Positions 59,201-64,000 of a stretch of DNA of 64,000 bases are shown piece by piece; the first letter of the stretch is position 1, and the number at the start of each line of letters is the position of its first letter. Below the pieces are notes generated by a model. That model was not told where the DNA came from and ran no database searches. It saw only the letters and a list, made by a program, of their open reading frames with translations. The stretch is from Branchiostoma floridae (Eukaryota > Chordata > Leptocardii > Amphioxiformes > Branchiostomatidae): positions 19,726,692-19,790,691 of the forward strand of contig NC_049986.1 in the NCBI RefSeq assembly GCF_000003815.2, read 5' to 3'. The position numbers and the translations under genes are program-made.

Positions 59201-62200
59201 TATGTATCATTTGCTTTTGAATCAAATTGTATCTTGAAAACTTGATTAAAATCATGTAATAAGTTAGAATATGATCATGACAAATTCATTATACATGGTA
59301 AAGTTTATTCATAGACTTGACAATATTATGAATTTTGTACCGTAGTACTATAAAGAGGATATCTTTGCATAAAAGTTTTTAAAACTTACCTGGAAGGTCA
59401 TTGCCAGTGGCTTCTGTGACCTTGAGGAACACCTCCTCCAAGGTCGTGTCCGTCAGCCCAAAGCTGCTCAGGTCAAGGTCATCCAGCTTGCTCTGAAGGG
59501 CGCTGAACAGCTTCTCGAAGCAGCCCTTCTTGACGGCCTCGGACGGGAGCATGTAGGAGATCTCACGGTTGGTGTCAGACAGGAGGACAGCTCCAGCCAC
59601 GTGCTGGGGGAATATAGATAAAAGTCTTGTTAATCACCATTATCCACAAAATTAAAGCCTTTCCTCAAGACTATAATAACGATAATAACATTTGTCAAAA
59701 TACAATGGTAGGGTGTACAGCAGGTGGCAAGTGAAGTTTGTAATTATTGACACAAACTTAAAGGGCTGACAATTTATTCTTCCCAAACTGACTGGAAAAT
59801 CATCATCCCTATTGGTTGATAGGGCCAATTCTATTTGCATTTGATGGTTCTTGTGGATATGCTAAATTGAAATACTAACTTTTAAGCTGTCTGCCTTCTC
59901 CTTTAAGGACAATACTGACTCATATTTTAAAGACTGTTCAGCATACTAGTCTTACATGTACTACTAGATGTAACAATTGATATCTTGTTACCTGTCTGAT
60001 GAACTTGGAGACCTTTTGTTCCACACACCTGGTGATGATGGAGCCGTTGGATAAGGAGGAGGAGTTCAGGTCAGGCTCTGGGGAGGGGAAAAGAGCAAAT
60101 CTATCAGTTCAAAACTTAACATGAAAAGAGAGAATAGACCTGTGTAGTAAACATTAAACCACAGACTGTGAGTAATACCAGGCTTTTATACCAGGTTCCC
60201 ATCCCCGAAGGTGCTCTTCAGGAACAGCGATTTACAGGGCTAGTTAAGGGCACAGCTGGGCCCTGAAACTATCATATATCAAGGACAACTTCTTCAGTCC
60301 CTACCTCCGGACCCCTGCTCTTCCCTGTCCACCGGCCGCTTCACCACAGTGAGGCGGTACATGTACCCATCTCGGAAGGTGCTCTTCAGGAACAGCCATC
60401 TACTGGGCTAGTTTTGGGCACGGCTGGGCCCCCAGATCAACTGTATTTCCTAAGTTATAACCCCACGGATAAAGGTGAACTTGTTTTACCTCTGCACCCC
60501 TGCTCTTCCCTGTCCACCGGCCACTTCACCACAGTGAGCCGGTACCCGTCCCCGAAGGTGCTCTTCAGGAACAGCGAAGTGCCAGGCTAGTTTAGGGCAC
60601 GGCTGGGCCCCCAGATATTTTGTTAACTAATATCATATTAAAGACACTACTACAGTCCTTACCTCCGGACCCCTGCTCTTCCCTGTCCACCGGCTGTTTC
60701 ACCACCGTGAGCCGGTACCCGTCACCGAAGGTGCTCTTGAGGAACAGCCATCTACTGGGCTAGTTTTGGGCACGGCTGGGCCCCGAAACTATCATATGAA
60801 AGACAACCCCTACCTCCGGACCCCTGCTCTTCCCTGTCCACCGGCCGCTTCACCACGGTGAGCCGGTACCCGTCCCCGAAGGTGCTCTTGAGGAACAGCG
60901 AGGTGCCACAGGCGCGCAGCTGGCCGTTGGAGATGATGGCGATGCGGTCCCCCAGGATGTCTGCCTCGTCCATGTGGTGGGTGGACAGCAGGATGGTTCG
61001 GCCTAGGTGAAATAGATAAACAAACAAAGTATAGCTAAACCAGTTAGAACACAGACACAAGACTAGTCCAACAAAACTATCTAACTGCTATTTTTCTTCC
61101 GTTAGTATCAGATGAATTGATTCGACTACTTTTATTAGACACACTGTCTTATTTACTGAATAGAAATACAAAATTTCAATCATTTCACCTAGCAAACATG
61201 CATCTTGCAAGGTATACCACAACAAATTGGCTAAAAAGGATGAAAATTTTACAAAAACAAGGATATATTATAGGAGAATTCCTTTTACACAACCAGTATC
61301 TACTCACTTTGCAATAAATGTTTCAAAACAACATGATGTTTAAGCAATGTACATGTACATATTACAACATCATACATTATAGCCAAAGCCCAAATGTACG
61401 CACCTCTCTTGTAGTTGACGAGGAAGTCCCAGATGGCCCTCCTAGCGTAGGGATCCACCCCTGCGGTGGGCTCATCCAGGATTACGGTACGTGACCCCCC
61501 GACAAACGCGATGGCCACGGAGAGTTTCCTCTTCATCCCGCCAGACAGGGAGGACACTGGGTCCTTCCGCTTGTGCTGAAGACCCACGTCTCCAATCAGT
61601 CTGGAAAAGTAATAAACAATTGCAATCAGAGAAAGTAGACTTCACCCATATACTTCTTCATGACCTAGACTGTTGTGGCTTGCAAAGAGACATGACTTGG
61701 ACTGCTAACTTAAAGACAACATCTGATTCAATTCAATTGCAATGTTAGTTTTTACCTGCATGTATGCAGGTATGGTTTTCACGGGCGTGGGAAAATTTGG
61801 AAGCTGGGGATTTAGGGCGCTGTATCTCAAGAACGGATGGTGCGAGCACGACGATTTTTGGTACGTGGGTTGGGGGTGGTAGCCTGACACTCAGGTTTGA
61901 TTTTGGGCCTCCTGACGCTTGAACTTGACATTGCAGGTGGCATTTTTGGTGTTTTTGCTGTATTTGTTAGGTACAATTTGAGTTTGCTACTTATAAGTCC
62001 GACTTTGTGGTGTTTTGAGAGCTGTGTAGTACTGAGTTTAAAGTTCTGGTACAAGTTCCTTTACCCTGTGTGGCAATCAGCAGAAGATACAACTTTCTAA
62101 AGTGGAGAAGAAATGTATAGAGCTTGAGTGTTAGAGAAAGGTATGTGTATGATTTTTCCTTCTTGCTGCTTCTTTGGGGTTGCCATTTCCGTATTGTATG

Positions 62201-64000
62201 CAGGTAATTTGTAGTTTGGGGCTAGTCATATTCGCTTGACTTTTGGGCCTGCTTAATCTATAGTACGGGCAGGGTTAAGTGGTAGAGGCTTTGTTCTGTT
62301 TTAAATTTAGTATCGTTTGTTGCATTTTGTCACTGCAAAAGTATGATGAAATTGTTTTCCCCCTCTAAGCAACTGCTCATTGATTTTGTGGGATGTTTGC
62401 TGGGTGTTCACTCTGACTACAACAGCTTTCTGAACTTTTTAAAGCAGCAGCAGCTTGCCATCTATGAATGGGATTGAAAAGGACATTTTGAATAGTAAAT
62501 TCTGCTGTTAAATTTGGCTTAGGTACTTCAAGAGATTTAGGTTTTAGTTGGACGGATTGAATAAAATATCATACCACCCTGGGGACTAACTGTTGCTGCT
62601 GGATGGGGGCTACCACTATTCATATTGTCTATGGAACTACTGTAAAAATATAATTGGTCAAATTATGCAAGTAACCTTCCAGTGCCAAGTCATATGTGAC
62701 AGAATAACTACATGGGCCATCTGAGACAAAAAAAGGTAGGAAAAGTCGTCTCAACAACTTCAAGGTACTGTGGTTGGTTACCTGCTTAAGAAATCCAAAA
62801 TAAGTAATGTTCATCCATGCCCAAGCTTACACATTCCCAAAATGGAATTTCAGACTTTGGCATGGTGCAGTCAAACCAACAAGGTAAAAATCTCACTTTT
62901 CCAACCACGGCCGAAAAGGAAAAAAAATAAACAATAGGTCTACAGACACCCAATACATTTCATGCAGGCCTGAGGTCTACGAACTCTTGTTGTTACTGTA
63001 TTGTTTCAATAAATTAATTGATTGATCAATTGATTAATCAAGTAATCAAATTGTATTACCTTTTCGGCCTGATAAGCTCTTCCAGGTTCTTGGATTAAAT
63101 TTCATACTGCAATGTTTTGAAACCAACATCTATCGACTTGATTTTTAAAACAATGTATAACATGAAACCCCACAGGTAAAGGTAGACTTGTGTTGTGTTG
63201 TCTTACAAGCACAGTCTGTTTCCAAACTGTAATCTAGATTAACTTTACTCTTTAAAATTGCACTGTTTTGAGTGTAAAAAATCAAAGTAGGGACTACTTA
63301 CTGTTGTAGATCTTTCTCAATATCAGCTGACTGCATGCCTTTCAGTCGGGCGTAGAACCACACATGTTCCTCCACAGTCAACCTAAGGTGTGTGAGAAAT
63401 ATGTTTGACTGTTTTAAACATGACAGAAACATATATTTTCTCTACCTGAGCAAAGATAGTTTTTATTACTGATACAAAAGAGAAACTTTACAACATCATC
63501 TTATCTGCAGGCATAGGCATTCATACAATATAATATATTGAAGCTCCATCCATCCATATCAAAGCTGTATCATATTATTTACTAAAAAAATAGATAAGAG
63601 CTTTTGATACCGATAAGATTCTGAACATTTCTTATGATATCAGTGACAGACATAATCCAGCCTTTAGTACTGAGTGTGAAATATGCTCAGGGATTAAGAA
63701 TATGGCAGAAACATGTATTTGCACCCTCTGAGCAAGATTGCGTATTACTTATCTGACAATATCAAGATGTAAATTTACAACACTGCCTTACGTATCTCAA
63801 GAAAGAAAGATAAACTCCAGTAAAAGAAATCATTGAGTTAATGATTTATCTAAAAGTGAATGGAAAAAGACATTTGAGACATAGCTCAGATTAGAAGCTT
63901 GTGGAATAGATTACACATATGACACTGTTTTTGTCAAAAATATTGACAACAGCTACATATTTGTATGTGTGAGATTGTGTTGAGACTGTTTTACCGGGGT
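31496..64000 (-). CDS. ABCA1/ABCA4/ABCA7-type lipid transporter, C-terminal two-thirds
   Basis: Full ABC transporter of subfamily A, which exports or flips phospholipid and sterol at membranes. 28 exons join in phase (about 1,339 codons): 63382-63302, 61600-61404, 61002-60814, 60077-59992, 59603-59390, 58815-58624, 58099-57951, 56535-56326, 55915-55636, 55144-54970, 46090-45967, 45277-45157, 44227-43992, 43580-43465, 42979-42832, 42297-42174, 41209-41077, 40652-40532, 39694-39620, 36743-36637, 36030-35889, 35256-35122, 34715-34612, 34210-34118, 33687-33585, 33134-32997, 32492-32301, 31528-31496. Order: NBD1, linker, first helix of TMD2, extracellular loop, TMD2 helices, NBD2, C-terminal tail. 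NBD1 Walker A and all of TMD1 lie beyond the right edge. Many exons have duplicated edges beside them. The intron 46091-54969 contains another gene. The closest member of the ABCA1/4/7 group cannot be fixed without a search. Confidence 0.95.
31845..32275. repeat. (CA)n microsatellites flanking a duplicated ABCA exon end
   Basis: Long CA/CT runs at about 31845-31920, 32028-32080 and 32097-32275 separate repeated copies of the 3' part of the exon at 32301-32492. Copy 31942-32027 and fragment 32080-32100 carry catggactgttccag- and ctgcatctccgtctc-type sequence. Confidence 0.9.
33729..33762. repeat. (CT)n microsatellite
   Basis: Uninterrupted ct run in an ABCA intron. Confidence 0.8.
35338..35409 (-). 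repeat. Duplicate of the ABCA LSGGN exon 5' edge
   Basis: Seventy bp homologous to 35190-35256 (cacaacctgg acceptor side, then gcatacggcc) lie 150 bp upstream in the transcript. A small internal deletion is present. The acceptor AG is retained. Confidence 0.75.
35747..35854 (-). repeat. Two extra copies of an ABCA exon 3' edge with donors
   Basis: The last 40 or so bp of exon 36030-35889 recur at 35810-35854 (donor gtatgt preserved) and partly at 35747-35775. Both are linked by (gttt)n runs. The 79-bp spacing is not a multiple of three. Confidence 0.85.
36127..36240 (-). repeat. Duplicate of an ABCA exon 5' edge
   Basis: Sequence homologous to 35985-36100, covering the exon start (gatgtcttttaggata then ctg acceptor) and adjacent intron, lies about 140 bp upstream in transcript order with several changes. 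Confidence 0.8.
37157..39421. mobile_element. CACTA-ended non-autonomous element (2.3 kb)
   Basis: The outer ends are cactacaaaaaat and attttttgtagtg. Inside each end are runs of ttcttg / caagaa motifs, and the same hexamers recur throughout the element. CACTA ends with many short subterminal repeats are typical of EnSpm/CACTA transposons. No transposase frame is seen. A clean 3-bp target duplication is not evident. It fills most of the ABCA intron between exons 39620 and 36743. Confidence 0.65.
39831..40440 (+). mobile_element. tRNA-derived SINE, copy 3, interrupted by another insertion
   Basis: The SINE starts with gtagtccagtggtagg, continues to cctgtaaatactgt near 39988 and resumes at about 40338 with agcatctgtcttctctgtca through tcactttcttcc. 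The intervening 350 bp is unrelated DNA. B-box region gagtttgaatctc is partly decayed. Confidence 0.7.
39989..40337. mobile_element. Insertion inside the SINE
   Basis: About 350 bp with partial inverted similarity between cagtcatacc near its left side and ggtgggtatgacag further right, and a right part (gaatacaccgtgttgtatt) that recurs in degraded form at 43684-43720. Class not determined. Confidence 0.45.
42036..42083 (-). repeat. Duplicate of an ABCA exon 3' edge
   Basis: gatcttgaggtagtactcg and following bases repeat the last 38 bp of exon 42297-42174. The donor here is changed to GC-type or lost, so it is probably inert. Confidence 0.75.
42384..42415 (-). repeat. Duplicate of an ABCA exon 5' edge
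   Basis: The first eleven codons of exon 42297-42174 ([11 protein letters not shown]) recur 118 bp upstream in transcript order with an AG acceptor. The peptide is identical; differences are synonymous. Confidence 0.75.
43048..43127 (-). repeat. Duplicate of an ABCA TMD2 exon 5' half
   Basis: About 80 bp homologous to the start of exon 42979-42832 ([23 protein letters not shown]), including the acceptor ctccacag, lie exactly 148 bp upstream in transcript order, equal to the exon length. The encoded segment is intact but no matching donor is seen. Confidence 0.8.
44286..44644. mobile_element. hAT-like MITE, copy 2
   Basis: 359 bp with the same ends as 4081-4453 and a perfect 8-bp target-site duplication gctcactg at 44278-44285 and 44645-44652. 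First base of the left repeat is mutated (a for c). Lies in an ABCA intron. Confidence 0.88.
45364..45648 (-). repeat. Three extra copies of an ABCA exon 5' edge
   Basis: The first part of exon 45277-45157 ([13 protein letters not shown]) recurs with acceptor ends at 45398, 45533 and 45645. Each copy comes with shared intron sequence (cacagcttcatcatcaa), giving a tandem unit of about 112-135 bp. Copy 2 has a small deletion inside the exon part. Confidence 0.85.
46450..46733. other. Assembly gap (284 N)
   Basis: Run of N just upstream of the nested nucleotidyltransferase-TPR gene. Its promoter or a leader exon may be here. Confidence 1.
46972..54114 (+). CDS. Nucleotidyltransferase-motif / tetratricopeptide repeat protein, nested in ABCA intron, 3' frameshift
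   Basis: Five exons join in phase: 46972-47667, 48158-48336, 49286-49363, 49896-50002, 50143-53696. The start is ATG 46972 (46987 is an alternative). The product is about 1,537 residues to the TGA at 53694-53696. Exon 1 holds two related TPR-like modules ([28 protein letters not shown]). Exon 5 holds a third, then at about residues 520-545 the polymerase-beta-type nucleotidyltransferase signature [15 protein letters not shown] (GS, then D-x-E for metal binding), then about 13 KLC-type TPRs with consensus [20 protein letters not shown], AHPxIATSLNNLG. Two more TPRs continue in another frame to a stop at 54114. No substrate can be named. The architecture recalls GlnD/DUF294-type nucleotidyltransferases fused to TPRs. 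It lies on the opposite strand to ABCA. AATAAA follows at 54167. It is either a slightly damaged gene or carries a sequencing or allelic error. Confidence 0.88.
48382..48858. mobile_element. Long-inverted-repeat element with internal gap
   Basis: Arms of about 150-180 bp (48382-48563 and 48664-48858) are near-perfect inverted repeats: ttcttgaaatagttgaactg on the left, its complement on the right. The arms contain cAMP-element (tgacgtca) and E-box (cacgtg) sequences. The 100-N gap is in the loop. A direct repeat atgatgttgattt occurs on both flanks, though 35 bp from the right arm. It sits in intron 2 of the TPR gene. Confidence 0.75.
48564..48663. other. Assembly gap (100 N)
   Basis: Exactly 100 N, a conventional placeholder for unknown size, located between the arms of an inverted repeat that probably blocked assembly. 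Confidence 1.
49375..49672 (-). mobile_element. tRNA-derived SINE, second family
   Basis: On the minus strand it begins ccggtgcaatggcctagtgg, with an A-box-like tagtgggtagag and a B box gagtttgatcccc, then a non-tRNA body ending gggaagggtttaacttaac. It differs from the SINE at 4941. Located in intron 3 of the TPR gene. Confidence 0.7.
51960..53690 (+). repeat. 132-bp tandem repeats encoding TPRs
   Basis: About 13 successive 132-bp (44-codon) units within exon 5 of the TPR gene. The unit near 52420 carries two extra codons (YVCGQ). Units at about 52975-53238 and 53239-53502 form a duplicated pair of two-unit blocks. Confidence 0.9.
54167..54172 (+). terminator. Candidate polyadenylation signal of the TPR gene
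   Basis: AATAAA 53 bp after the frame-2 stop at 54114. Its position fits the longer, frameshifted end being the ancestral 3' end. Confidence 0.55.
56590..56716 (-). repeat. Duplicate of an ABCA exon 5' part
   Basis: 127 bp homologous to the start of exon 56535-56326 (acceptor, [16 protein letters not shown] then the start of the loop) lie 181 bp upstream in transcript order. Changes are mostly synonymous until the copy ends in a stop (TGA) after TSPI. Confidence 0.88.
56782..57666. mobile_element. TA-flanked 0.9 kb inverted-repeat element
   Basis: The ends acatgcattggcataatacc and its complement (one mismatch) form inverted repeats of about 25 bp and are bordered by TA (56780-56781 and 57667-57668). 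Interior is CpG-richer than the flanks and includes gccgccattttcccgcc and a ccgtgcaattccgcgg segment like one in the pogo-like MITE at 3792. No transposase frame. Confidence 0.7.
60183..60813 (-). repeat. Four extra copies of an ABCA NBD1 exon 3' part
   Basis: Copies of the exon segment for [20 protein letters not shown] occur at about 60660-60752, 60487-60590, 60301-60403 and, truncated, 60189-60233, in addition to the real exon 61002-60814. The complete copies keep the downstream gtaagg/gtagag donor. Each is preceded in transcript order by the shared segment ggcccagccgtgcccaaaac and a cag acceptor-like end. Period is about 150-190 bp. Confidence 0.88.
61746..63300. other. ABCA intron with unclassified repeat-like sequence
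   Basis: Starts with acctgcatgtatgcaggt, a small palindrome, and includes phrases such as gtatctcaagaacgga that look like dispersed-repeat sequence, but I cannot define ends or class. A caataaattaattgattg run near 63005 resembles a LINE tail. No exon is supported. Confidence 0.35.

Larger units (their letters stand above)
59390..63382 (-). other. ABCA nucleotide-binding domain 1 exons (Walker A outside window)
   Basis: Exon 63382-63302 encodes [16 protein letters not shown]. Exon 61600-61404 holds the signature LSGGM and Walker [13 protein letters not shown]. Exon 61002-60814 holds the H-loop [14 protein letters not shown] and the [11 protein letters not shown] strand. Exons 60077-59992 and 59603-59390 complete the domain ([15 protein letters not shown]). 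The Walker A exon must lie beyond 63382. The last bases of the window (complement of ttttaccggggt) could be the donor end of that exon. Confidence 0.93.

Noticed and set aside
1-64000. CRISPR arrays, operons, bacterial promoters or ribosome-binding sites
   Set aside because: The window is animal-type nuclear DNA with spliced genes; the regular repeats seen are coding TPR units, exon duplicates and microsatellites.

Overview
The window is eukaryotic DNA: intron-rich genes with GT-AG introns, low coding density, dispersed MITE/SINE/LINE remnants, microsatellites and four runs of N from a draft assembly. Gene content and repeat style (a B-box/NHL gene, an ABCA transporter, a nucleotidyltransferase-TPR gene of a kind I associate with lancelets, GTGAGTGA-tailed non-LTR ends) suggest a cephalochordate, probably Branchiostoma. 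That attribution is inference from pattern and not from a search.

Layout. (1) 1-1604, minus: a single-exon leucine-rich-repeat, one-pass membrane protein that runs off the left edge. (2) 5258-13749, plus: the 3' half of cytosolic valyl-tRNA synthetase in 13 phase-consistent exons. The 5' half with the HIGH motif is not in the window. (3) 16840-25681, plus: a TRIM-like protein (two B-boxes, coiled coil, NHL repeats, no RING) in 11 visible exons, interrupted by two gaps and containing a seven-copy array of a 17-codon exon unit. (4) 31496->64000, minus: an ABCA1/ABCA4/ABCA7-type lipid transporter. 28 exons join in phase from nucleotide-binding domain 1 to the C-terminus; the N-terminal half lies beyond the right edge. 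(5) 46972-54114, plus: a five-exon gene encoding two TPR-like modules, a polymerase-beta-fold nucleotidyltransferase motif and about 15 kinesin-light-chain-type TPRs. It lies entirely inside one 8.9 kb intron of the ABCA gene on the opposite strand, and is broken near its 3' end by a frameshift.

Intergenic and intronic DNA holds recognisable elements: two hAT-like MITEs with 8-bp target-site duplications, a second hAT-like family with TTCGCGG ends, a pogo-like MITE, a TTAA (piggyBac-like) element, a CACTA-ended 2.3 kb element, a 0.9 kb TA-flanked inverted-repeat element, a perfect foldback element, tRNA-derived SINEs and LINE 3' ends.

The strongest theme is repeated tandem duplication of exon edges. 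In VARS, the TRIM-like gene and the ABCA gene, short pieces of exons have been copied next to themselves, usually with their splice site and sometimes in frame. The TRIM micro-exon array, the fourfold and fivefold ABCA arrays and two in-frame VARS copies are the clearest cases. The genes share no evident pathway: tRNA charging, lipid export, a probable ubiquitin-ligase-family protein, a receptor-like protein and a nucleotidyltransferase/TPR protein.
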